A stretch of DNA of 62,120 bases from Hyphomicrobiaceae bacterium. Lineage in GTDB: Bacteria > Pseudomonadota > Alphaproteobacteria > Rhizobiales > Hyphomicrobiaceae. The translations under genes were made by a program, and so were the position numbers. Positions 52,973 through 61,491 of this stretch are shown here, piece by piece. Below the pieces are notes generated by a model. The model was not told the DNA's origin, ran no database searches, and was given only the letters and a program-made list of their open reading frames with translations. Location of the stretch: the NCBI GenBank assembly GCA_025359185.1, contig JANYHF010000077.1, positions 1 through 62,120 of the forward strand, read 5' to 3'. Within the stretch, counting starts at the first letter, position 1, and each line of letters begins with the position of its first letter.

Positions 52973-53728
52973 TCAATACCGGCCAACCAACAAACCACCG
53001 TCGACCACCACCACTTGCCCGGTCATGTAGCGCGCGGCGTTGGATGCCAGAAACAGGATGACATCGGCGATGTCTTCGGGTTCACCGATTCGTCCCATCG
53101 GGATAAACTCACCCGCCTTTTCGGCGCCTTCAGGGCCAAGCGAGTGCTCTTTGGAAAGGAGTTGCGCCGTGCGGATGTAGCCGGGCGCGATGCCGTTGAC
53201 GCGGATGCCCTCGCGCGCAAGTTCGACCGCGAGGCCGCGCACGAGGCCGACGACGCCGGCCTTGGCCGCCGAGTAATGGACGTGTTGGTCCCAGCCGTAT
53301 GCAACGCCCATGATAGACGAAACGCAGACGATGGCGCCAGATTTGCGCTTGCGCATGCCGGGGAGCGCCGGGCGCACAACCCGGAAGATGCCCTTGAGGT
53401 CAATGTCGAAGGTGTGGTCCCACTTTTCGTCCGTGAGCGTTGCGACGGGGACCTTGTGGGCGATGCCGGCATTGGCGACGATGCAGTCTATGCCACCGTG
53501 CCTTTTCTCGATGGCAGCGACCAGCGCGTCGGCCTCGGCGGTCGAGAGGACATCGAGCTTGTGGAACTCGGCCTTGCCGCCATCTTTGACGATCTCGGCG
53601 GCGACGGCCTTGCCTTCCGTTTCCAGAACGTCCGTCGCGATGACGTGATAACCCGCCTTGCCGAATGCCTTTGCGGTGGCACGTCCAATGCCGATACTGG
53701 CCCCGGTGATGAGAACTGTTTGGGTCAC
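52973..53728 (-). CDS. Short-chain dehydrogenase/reductase
   Basis: 251 residues. NAD(P) motif TGASIGIGRAT, NAG block VANAGIAHK, catalytic CVSSIMG and YSAAKAG (YxxxK), then APGYIRT. Asp at the end of beta2 (ATDVLE) suggests NAD preference. Overlaps the preceding SDR gene by 4 bp. Probably oxidises a hydroxyl on an intermediate; substrate unknown. Confidence 0.92.
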   Translation of the reverse strand: MTQTVLITGASIGIGRATAKAFGKAGYHVIATDVLETEGKAVAAEIVKDGGKAEFHKLDVLSTAEADALVAAIEKRHGGIDCIVANAGIAHKVPVATLTDEKWDHTFDIDLKGIFRVVRPALPGMRKRKSGAIVCVSSIMGVAYGWDQHVHYSAAKAGVVGLVRGLAVELAREGIRVNGIAPGYIRTAQLLSKEHSLGPEGAEKAGEFIPMGRIGEPEDIADVILFLASNAARYMTGQVVVVDGGLLVGRY

Positions 53729-54456
53729 AGCATCACGTCTCCTGAATTGGGGCCGATGGTCTGGCCGACGAACAGGCTCGCCTCGTCCGATAAGAGGAAA
53801 GCGACGGTTGCGGCGACTTCCTCGGGCTCGCCGAAACGGCCGAGGGGCAGCTGCGCCGCCTTCGTCTTTTGCCAGTCGGCGGAAAGGTTCTTGACCAACG
53901 GCGTATTGATAGGGCCGGGCGCGACCGCGTTGACGCGCACGCCTTGGCTGCTCACTTCGCGGGCGAGCGATTTGGTCATGCCGATGATGGCGGCCTTGGC
54001 GGCGCTGTAGTGCACAAGCTCAATGCCGCCGATCTGGCCGAGCTGCGAGGCAATGTTGACGATAGCCCCGGACTTGCGCTTCAGCATCGCGGGGAGAACG
54101 GCGCGGATGCATAGGAAGTTACCGCGCACATGCACAGCGAACATGCGGTCGAAATCTTCGAGTTTCAGATCTACAAAGCGCGCCTGGTGGACGTAACCGG
54201 CATTGTTGACTAGGTGGGTGCAGTCGCCATGGGCGTCGCGACAGGCGGCGGCGATGGCGTCCACATCGGCTTCCTTCGATACATCGCCCCCAATGGCGAT
54301 GGCCTTGCCTTTCGCCTTATTGATCTCGGCCACGACGGCCTTGGCGGCGTCGAGCCTCATGTCGTTGGCGGTGACCGCATAGCCGTCGCGCGCCAACCGC
54401 AGCGCAATGGCGCGGCCAATGCCTGATCCAGCTCCGGTGACAATGGCGCTATTCAT
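53725..54456 (-). CDS. Short-chain dehydrogenase/reductase
   Basis: 243 residues. VTGAGSGIGRAIAL, LVNNAGYVHQ, NIASQLGQIGG and YSAAKAA (YxxxK), VAPGPINTP and C-terminal SLFVGQTIGPNSGDVM. AND at the end of beta2 (TANDMR) fits NAD. Four-base overlaps on both sides tie it to the permease and the other SDR, so the pair likely acts consecutively or as isoenzymes on the imported substrate. Confidence 0.92.
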   Translation of the reverse strand: MNSAIVTGAGSGIGRAIALRLARDGYAVTANDMRLDAAKAVVAEINKAKGKAIAIGGDVSKEADVDAIAAACRDAHGDCTHLVNNAGYVHQARFVDLKLEDFDRMFAVHVRGNFLCIRAVLPAMLKRKSGAIVNIASQLGQIGGIELVHYSAAKAAIIGMTKSLAREVSSQGVRVNAVAPGPINTPLVKNLSADWQKTKAAQLPLGRFGEPEEVAATVAFLLSDEASLFVGQTIGPNSGDVML

Positions 54457-55301
54457 GCTATCGCCTCCTGAATGGCGACGCGTTTGGCGCGGCGGACGCT
54501 CAGTGTCATCAAGATGGCGTAAACGGCCAGCAGCGAGAACGAGAAAATCGTTGTCAGCACGCCGAAGGCGAACACGTTCGGGTGAATTTCCACCGTGAAG
54601 GTACCGTAGATGGCGAGCGGCAACGTCTGGTCACGGCCAGACGAGAACAGCGTTCGCGAAAACTCGTCGTAAGAGAGCGTGAAGGCGAATAGCATCGCCG
54701 ACAGCACGCCCGGGAAAATCAGCGGGAATGTCACTTTGCGGAAGGTCTTCAAGGGCGACACGCCAAGCGACCAGGAGGCTTCCTCCACCGAGGAGTCAAA
54801 GCGGTTGAAGATCGCCAGCATGACCAGGAAGGCGAACGGGAAGGTGTAGACGACATGCGTTGCGAACGCCGTGCTCCACCAGTGCCGGTCAATGCCAGTG
54901 GTCGTGGCGACCAGCGCCGTGCCGAGGCCGACCAGCACGCCGGGCACGATCATGCCGAGCACGATCAGATAGAAGATGACGCTCTTGCCACGGAAATTCT
55001 TGCGGAAGGCTTGCGCCGACATCACGCCGAGCACCGTCGAGGTGATCATGGTCATGCCCGCAAGGGTCATCGAGCGGAACAGCGCTTCGCCGATGGGCAA
55101 CGGCGACACGCGCGATGGGGGCGCGAGGCCGAACAGATGTTTGTACCAGAATGTCGACCACTCGGTAATCGGGAATTGCGGCCCGCCCTCTGGCCCTTGC
55201 TGGAACGACAAGATGCCCAACACCAGGAATGGTCCATAGAGGAACAGGAGAAACAGCCCCACATAGACGGCCAGGATCGGTTTGAGGACCTTCGATTCCA
55301 T
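54453..55301 (-). CDS. ABC transporter permease, PotC type
   Basis: 282 residues, six helices. VYVGLFLLFLYGPFLVLGIL at the start, an EAA loop in SSVEEASWSLGVSPLKTFRK and an unusually long first periplasmic loop (PEGGPQFPITEWSTFWYKHL). ATG 55301 lies 5 bp after the PotB stop. Works with PotB as the membrane channel of the importer. Confidence 0.9.
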   Translation of the reverse strand: MESKVLKPILAVYVGLFLLFLYGPFLVLGILSFQQGPEGGPQFPITEWSTFWYKHLFGLAPPSRVSPLPIGEALFRSMTLAGMTMITSTVLGVMSAQAFRKNFRGKSVIFYLIVLGMIVPGVLVGLGTALVATTTGIDRHWWSTAFATHVVYTFPFAFLVMLAIFNRFDSSVEEASWSLGVSPLKTFRKVTFPLIFPGVLSAMLFAFTLSYDEFSRTLFSSGRDQTLPLAIYGTFTVEIHPNVFAFGVLTTIFSFSLLAVYAILMTLSVRRAKRVAIQEAIA

Positions 55302-55306
55302 CGAAT

Positions 55307-56218
55307 CTAAAGCTCCTTCTTCAGGTCGACAATGCGCAGCAGTCCGGCGACGACGAGGCCCATGATGACCGTCAGAATGACGCCGACCACCGACGCCAAC
55401 GCCCATTTCAGCGAGCCGACCTGTGTGACGATAATATTGCCGAGCAGGTTCACCTTGCGGCCCGATAATGCCGCAGACGTGGCGAATTCGCCCAACACCA
55501 TCACGCTGACGAAGATCGCGCCGACGACCACGCCGGGAAGGCTGAGCGGGAAGATGATTTTGCGCAGGATGCGCCAGAAATCGGCGCCGAGATCGCGGGC
55601 TGCCTCAATCAAGCTGGGGTCGATGCGGCCGAGCATGAAGGCGATCGGGCCGACCATGAACACCACATAGATCTGCGTCATGCCGATAATGACGGAAAGC
55701 TCGGTGAACAGTAGCGCTTCGATGGGCTGTTGTATGATCCCGAGCCCTTGGAGGATGATATTGATGGCTCCCTCCTTGCCGAGCATCGGCCGCCAGGCGA
55801 GGACGCGGATCAGGAACGAAGTCCAGAACGGGATGACGCACATGACGAGCAGTGCGGTTTGAAGGGTCTTGTTCCTGACGAACAAGCCAACGAACAGCGC
55901 CGTTGGATAGCCGACGACGAATGTCGTCACCAGCACGATCAGCCAAATGCGGACGGTGGTGAACAGCGAAGTGATATAGGTGTCGGAGGCAAAGAAGGTC
56001 TGCCAGCTGTCCAAGGTGAGCTTGGCTTCGATCTTAAAGGTCGTCTGAGTCCAGAACGAAACATAGACGATCATAAGGATTGGTATGACCAGAAACAGCG
56101 ACATGAAAATCACTGCTGGGGCAATCAACCAGTAGGATGACGCAGAGTCACGCGATACCAGCGGGGCCGTGCTGGCCGGGACGATTGTGACAGTGGCTTG
56201 GGCGTCAGCTACAGACAT
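55307..56218 (-). CDS. ABC transporter permease, PotB type
   Basis: 303 residues, six helices. WLIAPAVIFMSLFLVIPILM, PFWTSFLIRVLAWRPMLGKE and the EAA loop SLIEAARDLGADFWRILRKI are as in PotB. ATG 56218 (MSVADAQATVTIVPAS) is preferred over an upstream in-frame start that overlaps the ATPase gene. Eleven bases separate it from the ATPase stop. Confidence 0.9.
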   Translation of the reverse strand: MSVADAQATVTIVPASTAPLVSRDSASSYWLIAPAVIFMSLFLVIPILMIVYVSFWTQTTFKIEAKLTLDSWQTFFASDTYITSLFTTVRIWLIVLVTTFVVGYPTALFVGLFVRNKTLQTALLVMCVIPFWTSFLIRVLAWRPMLGKEGAINIILQGLGIIQQPIEALLFTELSVIIGMTQIYVVFMVGPIAFMLGRIDPSLIEAARDLGADFWRILRKIIFPLSLPGVVVGAIFVSVMVLGEFATSAALSGRKVNLLGNIIVTQVGSLKWALASVVGVILTVIMGLVVAGLLRIVDLKKEL

Positions 56219-56229
56219 TCCGGTCCTGC

Positions 56230-57300
56230 TTATCCAAAAACGATGGCGTCGTCGGGCTTCCAAGCCAGCACATAGCGAGCGCCCGCGACATATTTCGCTG
56301 GCGGCCCATTGCTCAAATGGTGCTCAACCTCAATCACCTTTCCGCCTTTGGCTTCGAAGAAATGCACGACGGCGGAGCCAAGATATTCGCTGGCGACGTA
56401 GCCTGCTTCCAAGGTGGCGCCTCCATTCTGTGGCCCATCGCTGGCCCGCGCGGCGAGCCGGTCATAGCGAATGGCATAGGCAGACCTGCGGTCGGGCACA
56501 CGATGGCCAAATCCGAATTGACCATAAGGGCTGGTGAACCTGTCGCCCTCGAGCACGCCGTCGAAAACGTTGTAGCGATTGAGAAACCGCGCGACGTTGG
56601 CGGAGGCTGGCCGGTTGTAGACATCATCAGACTTCGCGATTTGTGCGATCCGGCCCTGGTCGAGCACAATCACGCGGTCGCCCATCGCCAAGGCTTCAGT
56701 CTCGCTGCCTGTGACATGCAGGAAAGTGACGCCGAGCTGCTCACGGATGCGCCGGAGTTCAATGCGCATACGCGTCCTGAGATTGGCATCGAGGGCGCCG
56801 AGCGGCTCATCCAGCAGCACCAGTTTCGGCTCCGTAACCAGTGTCCGCGCCAGCGCCACGCGCTGCTTCTGGCCGCCCGAAATCTGCGTGACGCCGCGCT
56901 CGCCAAGGCCAGTCAGACCGACAAGATCGAGCATCTTCAGCGTGCGTTCGCGAACGGCGTCCTCAGCGATGGGCATGATCCCATACCGCAAGCCAAAAGC
57001 CACGTTGTCGAAAACCGAGAGATGCGGGAACAGCGCGAAATTTTGAAACACAAAACCGATTGCGCGCAAATGGGCTGGCACGCGCGTCTTGTCGTGATTG
57101 CCAACATGCACCGTGCCTGCGTCGGGCGCTTCGAAGCCGGCGATCGTGCGCAACAACACCGTCTTGCCTGAGCCACTAGGGCCCAACAATGAGACGTATT
57201 CGTTGTTTTTGATCGAGAACGTGATGCTATCAAGGGCCGTGTGCGCACCGTAGCGCTTCACGACACCATCAAGACTGAAGATCGCCGCTTCAACCGCCAT
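56230..57300 (-). CDS. ABC transporter ATP-binding protein, PotA type (first copy)
   Basis: 356 residues. Walker A GPSGSGKTVLL, Q-loop FQNFALFPHLSVFDN, signature QISGGQKQRVALARTLV, Walker B LVLLDEPLGALD and TOBE C-terminus. The H-loop reads LHVTGSETEALA: the switch His of the usual THxxxEAL is replaced by Gly (VTGSETEAL), which could impair ATP hydrolysis. That may explain why the operon carries a second ATPase with an intact H-loop. ATG 57300 begins MAVEAAIFSLDGVVKRYG. Confidence 0.9.
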   Translation of the reverse strand: MAVEAAIFSLDGVVKRYGAHTALDSITFSIKNNEYVSLLGPSGSGKTVLLRTIAGFEAPDAGTVHVGNHDKTRVPAHLRAIGFVFQNFALFPHLSVFDNVAFGLRYGIMPIAEDAVRERTLKMLDLVGLTGLGERGVTQISGGQKQRVALARTLVTEPKLVLLDEPLGALDANLRTRMRIELRRIREQLGVTFLHVTGSETEALAMGDRVIVLDQGRIAQIAKSDDVYNRPASANVARFLNRYNVFDGVLEGDRFTSPYGQFGFGHRVPDRRSAYAIRYDRLAARASDGPQNGGATLEAGYVASEYLGSAVVHFFEAKGGKVIEVEHHLSNGPPAKYVAGARYVLAWKPDDAIVFG

Positions 57301-57454
57301 CTTGCCCGCTAAAGCGTCCAGGGCCCCAATGTAGGGCGACCGCAACCGTTGGGAATTGTGCAGATTCCCGAAGCATCGCGCAACGCCAAGTGCGTCTCGA
57401 TGCAAGGGAACGGTCACGAACTCCAACTCGAGGGATCAAAGCAAAAACGCCTAA

Positions 57455-57568
57455 TGTATGCAACACGATTCAGAAGCTCAAAATCGGTTTTCCCGAAATT
57501 CAAAATTACGCAACGTTTTCAACGTTCTGGAATGGAAGGCCGGAAACTTAAAATGGCTTTTGCATACA
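57455..57568. promoter_or_regulatory. Candidate GntR operators upstream of the importer operon
   Basis: TGTATGCA at 57455-57462 and its reverse complement TGCATACA at 57561-57568 bracket the AT-rich promoter region between the GntR stop and the importer start. FCD-type GntR regulators bind related TNGTATACNA boxes. Two AACGTT palindromes (57512, 57521) lie between them. The 296-bp gap holds no gene. Confidence 0.45.
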
Positions 57569-57596
57569 AATGCAGCAGACGTTGCACAAATTCGCG

Positions 57597-58640
57597 TCAC
57601 TCCACCCGATAGGGCGTCAAGTACGGAACGATCGATTGCGCCTCACTGACGACCGCGACGATGCGCAAGCGCGCAATGTTCTTCTCGGCCATGACCTTGA
57701 GATGGTTGCGCAGATAGGCCGCCGCCGCATCAATGCGACGCGCAGAGATCAGCTCAAACAGCGTCCAGTATTCACCGGCCGCGATTTCGTCTTCGGGCAA
57801 ACCTAGCCGGCTGAGCGCCCGATAGGCGGCAGTGATTGGCATTTGGTTGTGCTGAATCAGTTCAATCAAATGCCGGTTCGGCGCCCGGAAAATGCAAAGC
57901 TCCATCAGCGCTCGCTCGAGCTCGGCCCAGTTGACCGGCTCGTTGGAGTGACCTGCCCGCACCCGCAAACGGGTAATGCCCTCGTAGTCTATCGCCGTCG
58001 TCGCCAGGCGCAGCGCTTCCGGCTCCAGCACTTCGCGCACCTGGAAGCGCTCGCGCACCGACTGCGCGGTGAGCGGTCCCGCGATCCAATGCGAACTCTG
58101 GTTTTTCGCGATGAGACCACGTTCATGGAGCCGGCTCAACACATCACGCACAACTGTGCGGCTGACCCCAAGATGGGTTCCCAGCTCCGCCTCGATGATG
58201 CGAAATTCGCCGAAAATCAGGCAGGATGCGACGGCCGCTTCAACGTCGTCATAGGCCCGCTCCCAAAGTCCCCGATTCTGAAGCGCTTCGTCGATCTCTG
58301 CGGAGATGTTGAGTTCGAGAGTGTGGATGTCGAGGCGCAACGGCTCGATCGCCACGCCCAGCCGGCCGATCAGGTAGCCTCGTCCGCCAAAACGGTGAAC
58401 AAGGTTTTCCTGTTCCAGAATGCGGAGCGCCGCCTGCACCGGAGCGCGACTGGTCTGCATCAGCGCCGCGATCGGCCCCTCCAGCATGACCAGCCCCTGC
58501 GGAAGCCGGCCCGAAGCAATGTTGGCTCGTAGCGCCGTTGCGATCAGATCATAGCGGCGAACGCTGACGAGGCGGCCGCCATTCTCCTGGCCGGCCGTCT
58601 CGCTGACGCCCATTGCAGCCTGCTGCTCGTCGCGCTTCAC
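57597..58640 (-). CDS. GntR-family regulator with two tandem winged helices and FCD-like domain
   Basis: About 347 residues. The first GntR helix-turn-helix spans YDLIATALRANIASGRLPQG to VQAALRILEQENLVHRFG; a second, ISAEIDEALQNRGL to SRTVVRDVLSRLHERGLIAK, follows at about residues 105-185; the rest is an FCD-like helical domain (RFQVREVLEPEALRLATTAI, AAAYLRNHLKVM) in which the usual metal-ligand His of the FHxxL segment is missing. GTG 58640 overlaps the preceding stop (GTGA) and has GAGG upstream; ATG 58613 is the alternative. Likely regulator of the cyclic-amide operon. Confidence 0.88.
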   Translation of the reverse strand: MKRDEQQAAMGVSETAGQENGGRLVSVRRYDLIATALRANIASGRLPQGLVMLEGPIAALMQTSRAPVQAALRILEQENLVHRFGGRGYLIGRLGVAIEPLRLDIHTLELNISAEIDEALQNRGLWERAYDDVEAAVASCLIFGEFRIIEAELGTHLGVSRTVVRDVLSRLHERGLIAKNQSSHWIAGPLTAQSVRERFQVREVLEPEALRLATTAIDYEGITRLRVRAGHSNEPVNWAELERALMELCIFRAPNRHLIELIQHNQMPITAAYRALSRLGLPEDEIAAGEYWTLFELISARRIDAAAAYLRNHLKVMAEKNIARLRIVAVVSEAQSIVPYLTPYRVE

Positions 58641-59878
58641 CGTTGCCTCGCATTCGTCTCTGCAACAAAACGCGCCCAAAGGCGCGAGACATAATTGTGC
58701 TCATCCATCGCGGTGTTCCAGACCGCGATCCGGCTGGCGCGCTCACGATAGCTGCCGCCAGAGCGCCGGGCGCCACGCCGGACGACGATGGTGGCGCCAT
58801 CGGCGCCAACGAGATCCTCGCGCGCTTCGCCACCCTCGTACCAATAATCCCACTCCGCCGCGCTCAGCACGTTTTGCACCGCAGAGGGCACCGAGACGTA
58901 ATAGCCCTGCCGCGCCATGGCAGCGCCCGCCCAGCCGGAAAGCCACCAGTGGAGATACGCGTAGGCCATATCCAAGGCCGCGCCTTCGAGATGACGGGCC
59001 AAACTCAAGCCGCCATGCCAGGCCCGGTAGCCTTCGATTGGCGCTGCCTCCGTAATCATGGTGCTCGCTTCGCCCAACACGTTGTACCCCGGCGACCACA
59101 TGCTTTGTATCGCGACCTGCCGCTCCCGGAACAGACGGGCGGCCTCCTGCGCCGAACTCCAGCAGCGCTGGAAGAACCCTTCACGGCACTTGGCATGAAG
59201 AAAGGCGAACAGGGCGTCGACCTCAGCGACTGACATGTTGCCGATATCCTTGAAGCGGACGGCCCCAACGGCTTCGGCGGAAAGCGCCGCATCAAACAAG
59301 CCGATCGCGGGTTCATCCACCAGGGCGAGCTTGCCCTTTGCGCGCGGATCGAACAGCAGCGCCCAACTTTCGCGTCCAGCATTCTCACCAAAGACGCGCT
59401 TGTCGTAACCGAACGAGTCGAAATTGTGCACCGTTGGCAACATAGCGATCCAGCGCGATGGTTCCGGTCCAAGCGACAGCCCCGGCTGGACATAAAGCTT
59501 GTTGGCCGGCGCGTCGCCATAGCCGCGGCTGGCATACTTATCGATGCCGCCAGCCTTCGCCAGATCGTTGATCCGCGCCCAAGTCCCGATCCGGCCGGTG
59601 TCGATGGGCTGCAAGGCGCCCCAGAACCAGACGATGTCGAGATTGTGAAAGCACTGGTCGTAGACGTCATATGAGTCTGGGTTCAGCGCGGCCTTGCGCT
59701 GGCAGCTTGGAAAATCCAGCGATTCAAAAACGATATCGAAACCGAGATCAGCGACGGCGCGCGCTCTCACCGGCTCAAGGAGCGAGATATCGGTGCCAAG
59801 GACACGTAACGTCCGGCGCCGGATGAGCGCCGGCGACTGCGGTGGCTTTCTGCTCTTTTTGGGGATGGCGGCTGGCAT
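58637..59878 (-). CDS. PotD-like binding-protein homologue without a signal peptide
   Basis: About 413 residues. Sequence follows extracellular polyamine-type binding proteins (MLPTVHNFDSFGYDKRVFGE, RQVAIQSMWSPGYNVLGEAS, WHGGLSLARHLEGAALDMAY) and is a distant paralogue of the Tat-exported receptor in the same operon. Its N-terminus, MPAAIPKKSRKPPQSPALIR then RRTLRVLGTD, is basic and polar with no hydrophobic core, so no Sec or Tat export is apparent. Coupled by GTGA to the GntR gene. A cytoplasmic ligand-sensing role is a possibility; a mis-annotated upstream start is the mundane alternative, but no hydrophobic stretch lies upstream. Confidence 0.78.
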   Translation of the reverse strand: MPAAIPKKSRKPPQSPALIRRRTLRVLGTDISLLEPVRARAVADLGFDIVFESLDFPSCQRKAALNPDSYDVYDQCFHNLDIVWFWGALQPIDTGRIGTWARINDLAKAGGIDKYASRGYGDAPANKLYVQPGLSLGPEPSRWIAMLPTVHNFDSFGYDKRVFGENAGRESWALLFDPRAKGKLALVDEPAIGLFDAALSAEAVGAVRFKDIGNMSVAEVDALFAFLHAKCREGFFQRCWSSAQEAARLFRERQVAIQSMWSPGYNVLGEASTMITEAAPIEGYRAWHGGLSLARHLEGAALDMAYAYLHWWLSGWAGAAMARQGYYVSVPSAVQNVLSAAEWDYWYEGGEAREDLVGADGATIVVRRGARRSGGSYRERASRIAVWNTAMDEHNYVSRLWARFVAETNARQR

Positions 59879-60011
59879 CGTATGCGGAAACACTCGATGG
59901 TGAGGTGGCCGCTATTTGTGCAGCATAGCGGTCGACGTTGCCAAGCGCTGATTGACATGATGAATTGGCGTCCAGGGCTCGGCGGCAGCCCGACGATGGA
60001 GAGCAGCAGGA

Positions 60012-60341
60012 ATGTGCGCCCTGTGCGGAGTGATCGGCGGCAACGACCACTGGACCGATCCGGTGGCGCGCGATGGAGTCTATGTGCGCGGTGGCAGTCC
60101 AAGTGACCGGCGCCGGGAACGGACGCGGCGGATTTCCGAAGCCAACCAGATTTTGCGGCTGTTTGCCTTGACCTTGGATGACTGGCAGGGCAGCGCCTAT
60201 GTGCTGCGGACATTGACCGGCAAGACCGAAATCATAGACAATCTCGCTGCACTCTGGCCGATGGCGGAGCGGATTGCCGGCCGCCCGATCGATCCGCTCG
60301 ATAGCTCTATTTTGGAGCGGCTGGAACAGGCCGATGGGTGA
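60012..60341 (+). CDS. Small protein beginning MCALCG, function unknown, CobW-linked
   Basis: 109 residues, soluble. An N-terminal CxxC (MCALCGVIGGNDHWTDPVA) could bind metal; the middle is Arg-rich (SDRRRERTRRISEANQIL), and the end reads WPMAERIAGRPIDPLDSSIL. GGAG lies nine bases before the ATG. It overlaps the CobW gene by 8 bp. No family assigned; the pairing suggests a metal-handling or modification role. Confidence 0.7.
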   Translation: MCALCGVIGGNDHWTDPVARDGVYVRGGSPSDRRRERTRRISEANQILRLFALTLDDWQGSAYVLRTLTGKTEIIDNLAALWPMAERIAGRPIDPLDSSILERLEQADG

Positions 60342-61491
60342 GGTGCCGCGCGCCCGTGATGTGGCCGAAACCCCGGCTTTCACGCCGGTCAATTTAATCA
60401 CGGGCTTTCTCGGCTCGGGCAAGACCACCTTGCTCAAGCGGCTGCTGCAATCGCCGTCGTTGGCCGACACTGCCGTTCTCATTAACGAGTTCGGCGAAGT
60501 CGGGCTGGATCACGAGTTGCTGGAGCGTATCGACGAGAACATGGTGCTGCTGCAGTCGGGCTGCCTGTGTTGCACCATCCGGGGCGAGCTGGCACAATCG
60601 ATCCGGGATCTTCATGAGCGCAGAGCTCGCGGCGATGTCCCGGCCTTTCGCCGGCTGATCATCGAGAGCACCGGCCTTGCCGATCCGCTGCCGATTCTGA
60701 CGACGATCACGGCCGATCCGGTGCTCCGGCATCACTTCCGGTTGGGGTTGGTGGTCACCACAGTCGATGCCGTCAACGGCAGGTCCCAACTCGATGTTCA
60801 GCCGGAGTCCGTCAAGCAAGCCGCCGTCGCCGATCGGCTTATCGTCACCAAGACTGATCTTGCCACCGCCACAGCGACCGGGCTTCTGGTCGCCCGGCTG
60901 CAACGGCTCAATCCGCTTGCGCCGCTAACCTTGTCGTCCGACGACATGATCGAGCCTGGAAGCCTGTTCGGTCATGACCTCTTCGACGTGGACCGCAAGA
61001 GCGACGAAGTGCAGCGCTGGTTCGAAAGCGAGCGGAAGGCGCTGGCGGCGAGTACACAGCGGCATCTGAACGCTGGTGATCACCATCACGATCACGGGCA
61101 TCATAAGCACGACCCGAACCGGCACGGCGACGACATCGAGGCCATGGCCTTGACTTTCGATCAACCCATCGACTGGATCGCCTTTGGCCTTTGGCTATCG
61201 ATGCTTCTCAATCGCCACGGCGAACAGATCCTGCGGGTCAAGGGCATCCTGGCGATCGAGGGCGAACCGGCGCCGGTCGCCGTGCATGCCGTTCAGCATT
61301 TGGTCCATGCACCGGTGCATCTCAAAACGTGGCCAAACGCCGATAGACGAACACGGATCGTATTCATCTGCAAAGGACTCAATGCGGACGACATCCGTAG
61401 ATCCTTTGCGGCCTTTGTTCTGAAATCGGGCGGCGGAACCAAGTCGATTGCTGTCATTGCTGAGACGGCGGGTCACGTCTCTGACCCGTGA
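60334..61491 (+). CDS. CobW/COG0523 metallochaperone GTPase
   Basis: 385 residues. Walker A LITGFLGSGKTTLLKR, the CxCC metal motif as GCLCCTIRGEL, Walker B region LIIESTGLADP, TKTDL guanine site and a His-rich stretch HHHDHGHHKHD before the C-terminal CobW domain. Delivers Zn, Co or similar to a client enzyme with GTP hydrolysis. Divergent from the cyclic-amide operon, whose imide-hydrolase-like and PxpA proteins are candidate metal-dependent clients. ATG 60334 overlaps the small upstream gene. Confidence 0.92.
   Translation: MGEVPRARDVAETPAFTPVNLITGFLGSGKTTLLKRLLQSPSLADTAVLINEFGEVGLDHELLERIDENMVLLQSGCLCCTIRGELAQSIRDLHERRARGDVPAFRRLIIESTGLADPLPILTTITADPVLRHHFRLGLVVTTVDAVNGRSQLDVQPESVKQAAVADRLIVTKTDLATATATGLLVARLQRLNPLAPLTLSSDDMIEPGSLFGHDLFDVDRKSDEVQRWFESERKALAASTQRHLNAGDHHHDHGHHKHDPNRHGDDIEAMALTFDQPIDWIAFGLWLSMLLNRHGEQILRVKGILAIEGEPAPVAVHAVQHLVHAPVHLKTWPNADRRTRIVFICKGLNADDIRRSFAAFVLKSGGGTKSIAVIAETAGHVSDP

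Noticed and set aside
58637-59878. Lipoprotein or Sec signal in the signal-less binding protein
   Set aside because: No hydrophobic stretch or lipobox Cys is present in the first 40 residues from either possible start.
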